56,971 nt of DNA. It comes from Rhodococcus yananensis. Lineage in GTDB: Bacteria; Actinomycetota; Actinomycetes; Mycobacteriales; Mycobacteriaceae. Made by a program: the position numbers and the translations under genes. The notes under the pieces were generated by a model that saw nothing but the letters and a program-made list of their open reading frames with translations, made no database searches and was not told where the DNA came from. The stretch is from NCBI RefSeq assembly GCF_020515525.1, contig NZ_JAIYEP010000019.1, positions 1 through 56,971 of the forward strand, given 5' to 3'. Position 1 is the first letter of the stretch; the number at the start of each line of letters is the position of its first letter. Shown piece by piece: positions 1-8,763 of the stretch.

Positions 1-47
1 GTGGGCGGGGCGCATGTACGACCCCGGGCCGACCGGGCGACCACGAC

Positions 48-65
48 TGGTAGCTCCAGCTACCA
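48..65. terminator. Hairpin downstream of the catabolic operon
   Basis: A perfect 7-bp stem (TGGTAGC / GCTACCA) encloses a 4-nt loop. It lies 22 nt beyond the stop codon of the aldolase gene, in the direction of its transcription. No T-run follows on the minus strand, so it is either a weak intrinsic terminator or an RNA-stabilising 3' hairpin. The fold is seen directly; the role is inferred. Confidence 0.4.
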
Positions 66-87
66 GAAACGCGCACGGGTGGGGGTG

Positions 88-1116
88 TCAGGCGTTCGCG
101 GCCTCGCGCTCGGCGACGAGGTTCAGCGCGATGTCGACGATCATGTCCTCCTGACCACCGACCAACTTGCGCTTGCCCGCCTCGAGGAGCAGGGTGCGCA
201 CGTCGATGCCGTAGCGGGCCGACGCCGCTTCGGCGTGACGCAGGAAGCTCGAGTACACACCCGCGTAGCCGAGGGTGAGGGTCTCGCGGTCCACGCGCAC
301 CGGGCGGTCCTGCAGCGGCCGGACGATGTCGTCGGCGGCGTCCTGCAGCTTGAACACGTCGCAGCCGTGCTTCCACTCGTACAGGTCGGCGACGGCGATG
401 AACGCCTCGATCGGGCAGTTGCCGGCACCGGCACCGTGACCGGCGAGCGACGCGTCGACGCGGAACACGCCCTCCTCGACGGCGACGACCGAGTTCGCCA
501 CCGACAGCGACAGGTTCTCGTGCGCGTGGATACCGATCTCGGTGCCCTCGTTCAGCACATCCCTGTAGGCGCGGACGCGGTCGCGCACACCGTTCATGGT
601 CAGGCGTCCACCCGAGTCGGTGACGTACACGCAGTGCGCGCCGTACGACTCCATCAGCTTCGCCTGCTTCGCGAGTTCCTCGGCGGGGGCCATGTGGCTC
701 ATCATCAGGAAGCCGGAGACGTCCATGCCGATCTCACGGGCCGTCCGGATGTGCTGCGCGGACACGTCGGCCTCGGTGCAGTGCGTCGCGATGCGCACCG
801 ACCGCACACCCAGATCCCAGGCGCGCTGCAGGTCGTGGACGGTACCGACGCCCGGCAGCAGCAACGTGGTCAGGCGGGCGTTGCGCAGCACCTCGGCCGC
901 GGCCTCGATCCACTCCCAGTCGGTGTTCGAACCCGGACCGTAGTTGACCGAACCGCCGGCGAGACCGTCGCCGTGCGCGACCTCGATCGCGTCGACCCCG
1001 GCGTCCTCGAGCGCGCCGACGATGCGCTTGACGTCGGCCGGGGTGATCCGGTGACGCACCGCGTGCATACCGTCGCGGAGCGTGACGTCCTGAACGAAGA
1101 TGGTGGTGTTGCTCAT
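88..1116 (-). CDS. dmpG: 4-hydroxy-2-oxovalerate/hexanoate aldolase
   Basis: A 342-residue DRE-TIM metallolyase of the DmpG/BphI/HsaF family. It splits 4-hydroxy-2-oxo acids into pyruvate and an aldehyde, the last carbon-carbon cleavage of meta-cleavage pathways. The N-terminal TLRDGMH motif, GDGL, the [10 protein letters not shown] segment, the IHAHENL metal/base region and the C-terminal YAGVYSSFL and GGQEDM motifs are all present, and the length is full. The ATG overlaps the stop of the upstream dehydrogenase by 1 nt (TGATG), which fits translational coupling; in this family the aldolase channels its aldehyde to that partner. Whether the substrate comes from aromatics or steroids (HsaF) cannot be decided here. 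Confidence 0.93.
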   Translation of the reverse strand: MSNTTIFVQDVTLRDGMHAVRHRITPADVKRIVGALEDAGVDAIEVAHGDGLAGGSVNYGPGSNTDWEWIEAAAEVLRNARLTTLLLPGVGTVHDLQRAWDLGVRSVRIATHCTEADVSAQHIRTAREIGMDVSGFLMMSHMAPAEELAKQAKLMESYGAHCVYVTDSGGRLTMNGVRDRVRAYRDVLNEGTEIGIHAHENLSLSVANSVVAVEEGVFRVDASLAGHGAGAGNCPIEAFIAVADLYEWKHGCDVFKLQDAADDIVRPLQDRPVRVDRETLTLGYAGVYSSFLRHAEAASARYGIDVRTLLLEAGKRKLVGGQEDMIVDIALNLVAEREAANA

Positions 1117-2057
1117 CAGGCGTTGTCCTTCTTCTGTGCGATGCGCTCCGCGATCTGCAGCCCGGCGGAGGTCATGATGTCCAGGTTTCCGGCGTACGCG
1201 GGCAGGTAGTGGGCGGCACCTTCGACCTCGAGGAAGATCGACACCTGGTGGGTGGGGCGGTTACCGTCCACCAGCAGGGTCTCCACCGGCTGGTCCTCGG
1301 GGATCTCGGTGATCTGCACCTGCTGCTTGAGGCGGTAGCCGGGTACGTACGCGGCGACGTCGCCGACCATCTTCTCGATGGACTGCCGGATCTCGTCGTG
1401 GGTCGCCGGGTCCGGCGCGTCCACGAGGCAGAACACGGTGTCGCGCATGATCAGCGGGGGCTCCGCCGGGTTCAGGATGATGATGGCCTTGCCGCGGCGG
1501 GCACCACCGACCGTCTCGATCGCCGACGACGTGGTCTCGGTGAACTCGTCGATGTTCGCGCGGGTACCCGGACCGGCCGACTTCGAGGCGATCGACGCGA
1601 CGATCTCGGCGTACGCGACCGGCACGACGCGGGACACGGCCGCGACCATCGGGATGGTGGCCTGACCACCGCACGTCACCATGTTCACGTTCTGCGCGTC
1701 GAGGTGCTCGTCGCCGTTGACGGCGGGAACCACGAACGGGCCGATCGCGGCGGGCGTGAGGTCGATCAGGCGCTTGCCCAGCGGTGCGAGACGCTCGTTG
1801 TTCGCGATGTGCGCCTTCGCGGAGGTTGCGTCGAACACGATCTCGATCTCGTCGAAGTTCGGCAGATTCACCAGGCCTTCGACGCCTTCTGCGGTGGTGG
1901 GCACCTTCAGGCGCGCGGCGCGGGCGAGGCCGTCGGATTCGGGGTCGATGCCGACCATGGCACCCATCTCGAGAACCTCGGAGGTGCGCAGAACCTTGAT
2001 CATCAGATCGGTGCCGATGTTGCCCGATCCGATGATCGCGACCTTGGTCTTGCTCAT
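1116..2057 (-). CDS. dmpF: Acylating acetaldehyde/propanal dehydrogenase
   Basis: A 313-residue NAD-dependent, CoA-acylating aldehyde dehydrogenase of the DmpF/MhpF/HsaG family. It turns the aldehyde released by the aldolase into acetyl- or propionyl-CoA. The Rossmann motif [11 protein letters not shown] starts at residue 8 and the catalytic-cysteine segment [10 protein letters not shown] is intact. The ATG at 2057 was chosen because it places the Rossmann fold at the usual distance and overlaps the hydratase stop by 4 nt (ATGA). A longer open frame upstream is not coding. It is the middle gene of a hydratase-dehydrogenase-aldolase operon, the order seen in hsaEGF. Confidence 0.93.
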   Translation of the reverse strand: MSKTKVAIIGSGNIGTDLMIKVLRTSEVLEMGAMVGIDPESDGLARAARLKVPTTAEGVEGLVNLPNFDEIEIVFDATSAKAHIANNERLAPLGKRLIDLTPAAIGPFVVPAVNGDEHLDAQNVNMVTCGGQATIPMVAAVSRVVPVAYAEIVASIASKSAGPGTRANIDEFTETTSSAIETVGGARRGKAIIILNPAEPPLIMRDTVFCLVDAPDPATHDEIRQSIEKMVGDVAAYVPGYRLKQQVQITEIPEDQPVETLLVDGNRPTHQVSIFLEVEGAAHYLPAYAGNLDIMTSAGLQIAERIAQKKDNA

Positions 2058-2878
2058 GCTTGCTTTCCTTCCACGAAACGGGCGGTCACGGTGCCGAGAC
2101 CGGAGACGGTCACCGAGACCGTGCTTCCGGAGCCGACGGCCGCCATCGGACCCAATGCACCGGACAGGATCACCTGGCCGGCCTTCAACGGCTGCCCGAG
2201 CTCGCGGGCGGTCTGAGCGAGCCACACGACGGCGGCGACCGGATCACCGAGGCACGCTGCCCCGTTGCCGGTGGACACCTCGGTGCCGTCGATCGACATC
2301 GACATGGTGACGTCGACGGGGGTGACCTCGTCGAGGGTGCGACGTTCGGTGCCGAGGACGTACACACCCGACGATGCGTTGTCGGCGACGGTGTCGCCGA
2401 AACGGATGTCCCAGTCGGAGATCCTGCTGTCGCAGATCTCGAGCGCCGCGACGGCGTAGTCGATCGCGTCGCGTACCTGGGCGTCGTCGAGGGGACCGTC
2501 GACGAGGTCCTTCTTCAGCACGAACCCGACCTCACCCTCGACCTTCGGCTGGATGAGCCGGGTCATGGGGATGTCCGCGCCGTCGTCGAAGGCCATGTCG
2601 TCGAACAGCACACCGAGGTCGGGCCGGTCGACACCGAGCTGGTCCTGGACGGCCTTCGACGTCAGGCCGATCTTGCGGCCCACGACGACGGCCCCGGCCT
2701 GCGTGCGGGTCTCGTTGAAACGCTGCTGCACGGCGTACGCGGCGACGAGGTTGCTCTCGCCGATCAGCTCACGGATCGGGGTGCACGGGGTGCCGCTCGC
2801 GGCGGCGGACACGAGGCGGTCCGCTGCGGCGGCGATGTCGGCATCGCTGACCGCGGTGGTGTTCGTGGGTTGGCTCAT
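2054..2878 (-). CDS. dmpE: 2-keto-4-pentenoate hydratase
   Basis: A 274-residue protein of the fumarylacetoacetase-like hydratase family (MhpD/DmpE/HsaE). It hydrates 2-hydroxypenta-2,4-dienoate-type compounds to 4-hydroxy-2-oxo acids. Family features include [17 protein letters not shown], the EGEVGFVL metal-ligand segment and a C-terminal [18 protein letters not shown] 2878 precedes MSQPTN and starts a protein of family length; upstream in-frame codons would run across the divergent regulator promoter. It is the first gene of the operon, 70 bp from the IclR gene. Confidence 0.92.
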   Translation of the reverse strand: MSQPTNTTAVSDADIAAAADRLVSAAASGTPCTPIRELIGESNLVAAYAVQQRFNETRTQAGAVVVGRKIGLTSKAVQDQLGVDRPDLGVLFDDMAFDDGADIPMTRLIQPKVEGEVGFVLKKDLVDGPLDDAQVRDAIDYAVAALEICDSRISDWDIRFGDTVADNASSGVYVLGTERRTLDEVTPVDVTMSMSIDGTEVSTGNGAACLGDPVAAVVWLAQTARELGQPLKAGQVILSGALGPMAAVGSGSTVSVTVSGLGTVTARFVEGKQA

Positions 2879-2948
2879 GACCTCTACTTTCCTGCCTGCC
2901 GGGCCCACGTCACAACGTTTCGTCTCACTCAGCGATACGCTCGGGCGC
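2879..2948. promoter_or_regulatory. Divergent promoter region, catabolic operon / IclR gene
   Basis: This 70-bp gap must hold the promoters of both the hydratase operon and the IclR regulator. No sigma-70 hexamers are convincing. The segment around 2915-2940 (AACGTTTCGT followed by CGATACG) has imperfect dyad character and is the likeliest operator. The regulatory link is inferred from gene arrangement, which is typical of IclR-controlled catabolic operons. Confidence 0.5.
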
Positions 2949-3710
2949 ATGGTGGCCCCAGCGAACCTCGACACCGTCCTCGGCAAGGCCGTCACCATCC
3001 TGCGTGCGTTCCGCCCGGACGACCACACCGTGCCCCTCGCCGAACTCGTCCGCCGCACCGGACTGCACAAGGCCACGGTGCACCGGCTCGCCGGAGAACT
3101 CGTCACCAACCGGCTCCTCGACCGTGTCGACGGCGGCTACCGGCTCAGCGGCGGACTGTTCGAACTGGGAATGCGCGCCTCCGTCGAACGCAGCCTGCTG
3201 GAGATGGCCATGCCGTTCCTGCAGGACCTCTACGAACGCACCCACGAAACGGTGCACCTCGGTGTCCGCGACGGATTCGAGGTCGTCTACGTCGCGAAGA
3301 TCGGCGGCCACCGCCAGGCGAACTCGCCGTCGCGCACCGGCGGGCGGAATCCCTGGCACTGCACCGCCATCGGCAAGGCCCTCATCGCGCATTCCGACCC
3401 CGACGTCGTCCGTGACGCACTGTCGGCGCCGATGGTGCGCCGCACCCCGCACACCCTCGTCGCACCCGGGCTCCTGCGCACCCAGCTCGATCGGGTCCTC
3501 GAAACCGGGGTCGCGTTCGAACGTGAGGAGTCCGCGCTCGGCATCACCTGCGTGGCCGCCCCCGTCTTCGGGGTCGACGACACGGTCGTCGCCGCCGTCA
3601 GCGTCACCGGGCCCACCGGCCGGTTCGTGCCGGAGAACCACGTCGCCGCGGTCCGGGCCGCGGCCGAGGGGCTGCGCAGCACCGTCGCCCGCCGCGACCA
3701 CCTGGTGTGA
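2949..3710 (+). CDS. IclR-family transcriptional regulator
   Basis: A 253-residue regulator. Residues about 5-65 form the winged HTH (LGKAVTILRAF through a recognition-helix segment KATVHRLAGELV). Residues about 80-250 form the IclR effector domain, with ESALGITCVAAPVF as the typical effector-pocket segment. ATG 2949 gives the normal family length and places the HTH at the N-terminus; the preceding frame is antisense to the hydratase gene. Divergence from the meta-pathway operon suggests it controls that operon in response to an aromatic or ring-cleavage intermediate. It ends 3 bp from the stop of jetD. Confidence 0.9.
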   Translation: MVAPANLDTVLGKAVTILRAFRPDDHTVPLAELVRRTGLHKATVHRLAGELVTNRLLDRVDGGYRLSGGLFELGMRASVERSLLEMAMPFLQDLYERTHETVHLGVRDGFEVVYVAKIGGHRQANSPSRTGGRNPWHCTAIGKALIAHSDPDVVRDALSAPMVRRTPHTLVAPGLLRTQLDRVLETGVAFEREESALGITCVAAPVFGVDDTVVAAVSVTGPTGRFVPENHVAAVRAAAEGLRSTVARRDHLV

Positions 3711-3713
3711 AGC

Positions 3714-4844
3714 TCACAGGGCCGCGACCCGGTCGAGGACGTACGGCCACGGGATCCGTTCCTGCTCGAGGCGCATCCCCTCGTCGCGGACCAACTCGAA
3801 CGCCTCCCGTTCGCCGTCGGTGAGCCCCACGGGAACGTGCCCGGCGGGCGTGGGCTCCGGTACCGCGAGCTCCCGCCAACGTGCGAACGTGCCCGCATCC
3901 ATCAACAGACTCCGCACCTGCGGTACCCGCCGCCGGAACCTGTCCAGGATCGCGAAGCCGTGCGTGTCGAGATCACCCCAGTACACGACGTCCGACGCCA
4001 CGAGCCACGGCACGTCCGCGAGTTCGTGCACCGCATAGCCGCCGCCGTGCACTGCGACCGTCGCCGGACGATCCGGTAACGCGTGCACACCTTCTTTGTT
4101 CTCGAGCACCACCGTGACCGTCGGCCGCAGCGGCAACGCCGCCAACTCACCCAGTGACGTCGCGAAGATCCGCGGCGCCGCGGGCAGCAACGTCCGGTCC
4201 AGGACCGCCACCTCGCACAGGCGGGGCAGTGCCCGCACCCCGAGATCGCGGTCGCCGCGTACCCCCTCGAGCACGGATTCGACCGTGCCGCGATGCTGCG
4301 CGAGCCACTTCGTGTCCACACCCGGTATCGGAAGCTGCCGCACCAGCAATCCCGACGACGGGTTCGCGGCGAGCCAGCGCACCGTTGCGACGAGCCGTCC
4401 GAAATCGGTGTCGTCGAGGCCGAGCCAGCGCGAGTGCGTCGCCGCCACCGCCGCCGCCAGCCCCGCAGTGCCCGGACCCAGCTCGGCGAGCAACCGCTGT
4501 CGACGGTCGGTCAGCGTCCGCCATTCGGCGGCACGGCCGGCGGCCGCGGCGATCTCCGCGGCACCGGACAGCACCACCCGCACGGGCACGTCCTGGGTGC
4601 CGAAGCTCCGCCACCGGCGGGTCTCCCACGCGACGGTGCCGTGTCCGGCATAGCCGTGCCAGGTGCGCACCCACGCCACCGCCGCATCGGGGTCGGCGGC
4701 GACCGCCGTCTCCGACGGAGGGTGCAGCGCCACCGTCACCGACGCGGAGGCCGCGGCATCCGGATCGGCGATCCACCGGCCGCGCCGATTACGGTAGGTG
4801 GTGCGGGCCTTGTCGACGACCGCCGACGGCGCAACAGACTTCAT
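3714..4844 (-). CDS. jetD: Wadjet protein JetD (DUF3322/DUF2220, Toprim-like nuclease)
   Basis: A 376-residue protein with the two-domain layout of JetD/MksG/EptD. The N-terminal DUF3322-like half contains WHGYAGHGTVAWETRRW. The C-terminal DUF2220 half carries VLENKEG and the acidic YWGDLDTHGFAILD motif of the Toprim-like metal site. In Wadjet, JetD cleaves circular DNA that the JetABC condensin has extruded. Its ATG overlaps the jetC stop by 4 nt (ATGA), and it is the last gene of the operon. Catalytic acidic residues appear intact, so the module is probably functional. Confidence 0.9.
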   Translation of the reverse strand: MKSVAPSAVVDKARTTYRNRRGRWIADPDAAASASVTVALHPPSETAVAADPDAAVAWVRTWHGYAGHGTVAWETRRWRSFGTQDVPVRVVLSGAAEIAAAAGRAAEWRTLTDRRQRLLAELGPGTAGLAAAVAATHSRWLGLDDTDFGRLVATVRWLAANPSSGLLVRQLPIPGVDTKWLAQHRGTVESVLEGVRGDRDLGVRALPRLCEVAVLDRTLLPAAPRIFATSLGELAALPLRPTVTVVLENKEGVHALPDRPATVAVHGGGYAVHELADVPWLVASDVVYWGDLDTHGFAILDRFRRRVPQVRSLLMDAGTFARWRELAVPEPTPAGHVPVGLTDGEREAFELVRDEGMRLEQERIPWPYVLDRVAAL

Positions 4845-7800
4845 CCGTCGCCTCCACCGGCGGCATCGCGGATCGGCACCAGCGACAACTGCGAGTACTG
4901 CTTGTCACGGATGCTCACGGTCGTGACGCCGTCGACGTAGTCGTCGAGGGTGCGCAGCAACTTCAGCGGGGTGGCGAGCACCATGTGGAAACCGAACCGG
5001 GTGAACACGTCCAGCGCCCGACGAGTGTAGGCGGGGTCGGCGCGGTCGAACGCCTCGTCGAGGATCACCGTGCCGTAGCGGGGCAGCTCCGCACCCGCCG
5101 GTGCCAGCTGATATCGCAGAGCTGCTGCGAGACAGAAGAACACGAGCTTCTGAGCCTGCCCGCCCGACAGCCCGGAACTCGAATCGTGATAGTTCGTGTC
5201 GTTGCCCTCCGGATCGACCTCCACCCCGACGAACCCGACGTGCAGGCGGGTGTCGAGCACCAGCCGCCGCCACCGCACGTCCGCGGGTTCACCGGAATCG
5301 AGTCGCTCGAGCACCGCCGCCATCCGCTCGAACCGCTGCTCCGCGTCGGCACGGTCCTCCTGCTTCCACGACCCGCTGACGAGCGAGACGAGTTCGGCGA
5401 GGAACTCCGACGCGGTCGCCGACCGGCGGTCCTTCACATCGATCCGCAGGATCCGGTCCGTGTCGAACGGCGACCGCCGCAGCGACTCGTTGACCGGTTC
5501 GATGCGCGACCGGATCTCACCCGGCGCACGCTGGATCGCGCGGGTCAGTTCGCCGATGTTGCGATGCGATTGCTCGCTGAGCAGCCGGAAGAACTCGTCC
5601 TCGTACGCCGGCAGACCGTCGTTGCGCAACCGCGACAGCACCGCCAGGGCCTCGTCGACGAACTCGGCCTCGGATCGCATCTCCGACCGCCGCGCCTCCC
5701 ATTCGGCGAGATACGCGGTCAGGATGCGGGTGATGTCCCGTTCGGCGCCGCTGATCGCACCCGCCTCGACACGCTGCTCGTCGCCGATGGTCTTCCCGAC
5801 GGTGTGCAGGGCACGGTCGATGTTGTCGTACGTGACGCGCCGCACCACCGTGTCGAAACGCGCCCGGATCCGGCCCGCCACCTCCTCCGGGGCGGCGGCG
5901 CCCATGTCCTCGCGGGCCCGACCGAGGCGGGTGGTGAGCGCGGTGAGTTCGGCGCGGTGCGCCCCGAGCGCGGCCTCCGCGGCCACCCGAGCCTCCCGAG
6001 CGCTGCGTTCCTCGTCCTCGGCGCGTTCGAGTGACGCTGCGAGCGTGGCGTATTCGGTGTTGCCGCGGAGCCACTCCCGCAACCGTTCGTCGAGCGTCGC
6101 GAGCTGCTGCTCCGCCGTGTCCACGTCGATCTCGGTCCACGTCACGTCCCGGAGCGTCGCGGCGGCGTGGCGGCGCCGCTGGATCTCGGCGTCGTCCTCC
6201 TCGAACCGGTCGCGCCGCTGCTCGAGCTCGGCGATCTCCGCGTCGACGGTGGCGATGCGGTCGCGCAACGCCACGAGTTTCGCTTCGTTGTCGAATCCGA
6301 GGACCCACCGGCTGCGGTCGCCGATGCGACGCCGATCGTCCTTCTCGAACCGGTCGCCGCCGTGCTTGACCTGACCGGCCCGGGTCACCCCGCGAGGGAC
6401 GCGCCGCAGGTCGTCGACGGTGTCGACACACGCGTAGTCGAACCGCTCCGCGAGGTGGTGCCGGACCCATCCCGTGAGCGACCCGGCCTGCACGTCGAGC
6501 TTCCGGACGAGGGAGTTCTCGCCGGTGCTCGCGGTGCCCGGTGCCGTCGCCGCCAGGCGCACCCGCCGGTACACCAGGCGGGCACCGAGATGGTGCGCGT
6601 CGACCGCCGCTGCGACCCGCGGATACACCTCGTCCGGCACCAGGAGGGTGCGGCCGAACCCTCCCAGTACCCGCTCGATCGCCCCGCTCCACTCCGTGTG
6701 CTCGGGCAGCACCTCGATCAGTTCACCCGCGAACGGCAGCGTCTCCTCTGCGAGACCCGCTGCCGCACAAACCAGTTCACGGGCATGGAGCAGGTCGGTG
6801 TCGAGATTGGACCGGCGTTTGGCGAGTGCCTCCCGGTCGTCCAGGAGCGCGCGCCGCACCTTCTGACGTTCGGCGACAGCAGCGATCGCGGTGTGCTGCT
6901 GCGCGCGGCGCTCGGCGGCGCGGGCGTCGAGTTCGCGCAGCTCGGTATCGATCTGCGCGCGGAGATGCGTGAACTCGTCCGCGGTCGCGGGGGCGTGCGC
7001 TCCCCACGCCGCGAGCGCCGGACCGACGGTCCGCAGCTGCCGCGCCACCCGGTCGCGGGCGTCCTCGGCGGTGTCCCGCCGCAGCCGCAGCGTCGCGAGC
7101 TGTCCGTCGCCGGCGCCCGCGAGCCGTTCCTTGATGGAGAGGACGAGGTCGGCCGCGCTGTCCGCTTCGGTGGCGGTCTTGTCGGCCGCGGCCTCGAGCA
7201 GCGCGGTCTGCGCCGTTGCTTCCTCCACTCGTTCGGCGAGCAACTGCACGGTCATCGCGGCGTGCACCGCGTCGAGGTGGTCGGCCTCGTCCTGCAGTTG
7301 CCGCTGCCTCTGCAGGCCGTGGTCGCGGGCCGCGGCCAGCGCGACGAGCGGGTCGAGTGCCTCCACCTGCCGCCGCGCGTCGACCACCACGCGGTGCGCT
7401 TCGCGCAGGTCACGGAACTGTGTTGTGGCGCGCTCGGCGATGCCGAACGTGCCGGGTTCGTCGAGCATGTAGTCGCGGAGCAGCTGGTCGAGGCTGCCGA
7501 GGCTCTTCGCCGACAGGGTGCGGTGCAGCAGTCGTTGCGCGGCCTCCGAGGAGATACCGAGCCTGGTGCGGAACGCCCGCGCGAACGGTGCGTACCCCGG
7601 GTTGACGGTGGCGTCGGGCCACCGTTTGCGGATCGCGCGGGTGTCGATGCCGCGGCCGACGAACGGTTCGAACTCGGTGAGGTCGATGTCGGCGTCCACG
7701 ATCAGGTGCAGCACCGACACGTCGCTGTTGGTGTTCGCGGCCCGCGCGAGATGCATCAGCTTGATCAACGTGGCCGGGGGAGTGTCGTCGCCGGTGCGGT

Positions 7801-8149
7801 AGGTCAGCGCGACGGCGCTCCACGTCGCACCGGTCCGCAGGTAGGAGGCGGTGAGCGCGTCGGTGTCGGCGTCCGCCTCGCGGCGCCATGCCCCGCGGAT
7901 GTAACTGACCAGGTTGCGGCCCGCGCCGGAGGTCGTCTCCTGAGCGGCGGCATTGAACTTGACGCTGCCGACCGGCATGAGTACCGCCGAGATCGCGTCG
8001 ACGAGCGTCGACTTGCCGGATCCGGAGGCACCCGTGATCAGAAAACCCTTGCGCGCCACCGGAATGTCGTGGTGGCCGTGGAGCGTGCCCCAATTGACGA
8101 CCTGGATGCGGGCGAGCCGGAACTGGGTGGGGTGAATCGTGGCGGTCAC
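4841..8149 (-). CDS. jetC: Wadjet SMC-like ATPase JetC (MksB/EptC)
   Basis: A 1,102-residue SMC/MukB-like ATPase. Walker A GASGSGKST is at residues 40-48. Long, charged, coiled-coil-rich arms follow, interrupted mid-way by a hinge-like segment. The C-terminal head has the ABC signature SGLSGGQAQK near residue 990 and Walker B TVILDEAFDRAD near 1028. It is the loop-extruding motor of Wadjet. The start is GTG 8149, which overlaps the jetB stop (GTGA) and leaves only about 40 residues before Walker A, as in the family; the longer open frame upstream overlaps jetB and is rejected. Confidence 0.93.
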   Translation of the reverse strand: MTATIHPTQFRLARIQVVNWGTLHGHHDIPVARKGFLITGASGSGKSTLVDAISAVLMPVGSVKFNAAAQETTSGAGRNLVSYIRGAWRREADADTDALTASYLRTGATWSAVALTYRTGDDTPPATLIKLMHLARAANTNSDVSVLHLIVDADIDLTEFEPFVGRGIDTRAIRKRWPDATVNPGYAPFARAFRTRLGISSEAAQRLLHRTLSAKSLGSLDQLLRDYMLDEPGTFGIAERATTQFRDLREAHRVVVDARRQVEALDPLVALAAARDHGLQRQRQLQDEADHLDAVHAAMTVQLLAERVEEATAQTALLEAAADKTATEADSAADLVLSIKERLAGAGDGQLATLRLRRDTAEDARDRVARQLRTVGPALAAWGAHAPATADEFTHLRAQIDTELRELDARAAERRAQQHTAIAAVAERQKVRRALLDDREALAKRRSNLDTDLLHARELVCAAAGLAEETLPFAGELIEVLPEHTEWSGAIERVLGGFGRTLLVPDEVYPRVAAAVDAHHLGARLVYRRVRLAATAPGTASTGENSLVRKLDVQAGSLTGWVRHHLAERFDYACVDTVDDLRRVPRGVTRAGQVKHGGDRFEKDDRRRIGDRSRWVLGFDNEAKLVALRDRIATVDAEIAELEQRRDRFEEDDAEIQRRRHAAATLRDVTWTEIDVDTAEQQLATLDERLREWLRGNTEYATLAASLERAEDEERSAREARVAAEAALGAHRAELTALTTRLGRAREDMGAAAPEEVAGRIRARFDTVVRRVTYDNIDRALHTVGKTIGDEQRVEAGAISGAERDITRILTAYLAEWEARRSEMRSEAEFVDEALAVLSRLRNDGLPAYEDEFFRLLSEQSHRNIGELTRAIQRAPGEIRSRIEPVNESLRRSPFDTDRILRIDVKDRRSATASEFLAELVSLVSGSWKQEDRADAEQRFERMAAVLERLDSGEPADVRWRRLVLDTRLHVGFVGVEVDPEGNDTNYHDSSSGLSGGQAQKLVFFCLAAALRYQLAPAGAELPRYGTVILDEAFDRADPAYTRRALDVFTRFGFHMVLATPLKLLRTLDDYVDGVTTVSIRDKQYSQLSLVPIRDAAGGGDG

Positions 8150-8763
8150 GGCTCCTCCGCCCGCCCGGCGGGACCGTTCTCCTCGACGATGCGCCGGAAC
8201 TCCGCCTCCACCGCGGCGACCTGGTCGGCGTCGAACAACTGACGCAGCACCGGCGACACCTCCATGCGTCCCTCGGTGGTCGTGGACACCAACAGCGAGT
8301 AGTCCTTCAGCTTGTTCCACGACGAGTTCACCCGCTTGCGGAATCCCGCCGGATCGGTGCTCGTCGCCGCCCGGTACACCTCGAGATGCCCGGCGACCTC
8401 GTCGAAGTCGACGATGACGCGTTCGCCGGGTTGTGCGCGCAGCAACCGGTGCCGCAACGCGAGGATCATGACGGTGTCCATGAACGTCAGCCGCTGGGTG
8501 CGCAACACCGTCGGTGTCCTGTGGTCGCCGGTGTCGGCGGGGCGGGTGAACGCGAGCTGTTCGTCCTCGTCGACGACGAGGTCGAGGAAGACGTCGGCGA
8601 GACGTGACCGCAGCACCCGCTCGTCGCGGATGATGGTGCGCCACACCTCCGGATGCTTGCCGGCGGTGACGAGCGGTCCCTTCAGCAGCTGCACGAGCGC
8701 CCGCCGTGCGTCGAGGTCCAGTTCACCGGTGTCGCCCGGGTACAGCCCGGCGGTGTCGGTCAT
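8146..8763 (-). CDS. jetB: Wadjet protein JetB (DUF4194, MukE-like)
   Basis: A 205-residue DUF4194 protein, the KITE/MukE-like subunit that links JetA to the JetC motor. Supporting segments are ALVQLLKGPLVT near the N-terminus, VFLDLVVDEDEQLAF, and a winged-helix-like region ending VNSSWNKLKDYSLL. ATG 8763 overlaps the jetA stop by 4 nt. Position between the kleisin-like and ATPase genes, and size, match the jetABCD order. It has no activity of its own that I can infer. Confidence 0.9.
   Translation of the reverse strand: MTDTAGLYPGDTGELDLDARRALVQLLKGPLVTAGKHPEVWRTIIRDERVLRSRLADVFLDLVVDEDEQLAFTRPADTGDHRTPTVLRTQRLTFMDTVMILALRHRLLRAQPGERVIVDFDEVAGHLEVYRAATSTDPAGFRKRVNSSWNKLKDYSLLVSTTTEGRMEVSPVLRQLFDADQVAAVEAEFRRIVEENGPAGRAEEP

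Noticed and set aside
88-2878. Calling the operon steroid-specific hsaFGE
   Set aside because: Gene order fits hsaEGF, but aromatic meta-pathways have the same trio, no other steroid genes are adjacent, and an IclR regulator instead of KstR-type sites is present. Neutral names were used.
4841-8149. MukBEF-type chromosome condensin
   Set aside because: The presence of DUF3375, DUF4194 and the DUF3322/DUF2220 JetD nuclease in one operon identifies Wadjet rather than the housekeeping condensin.
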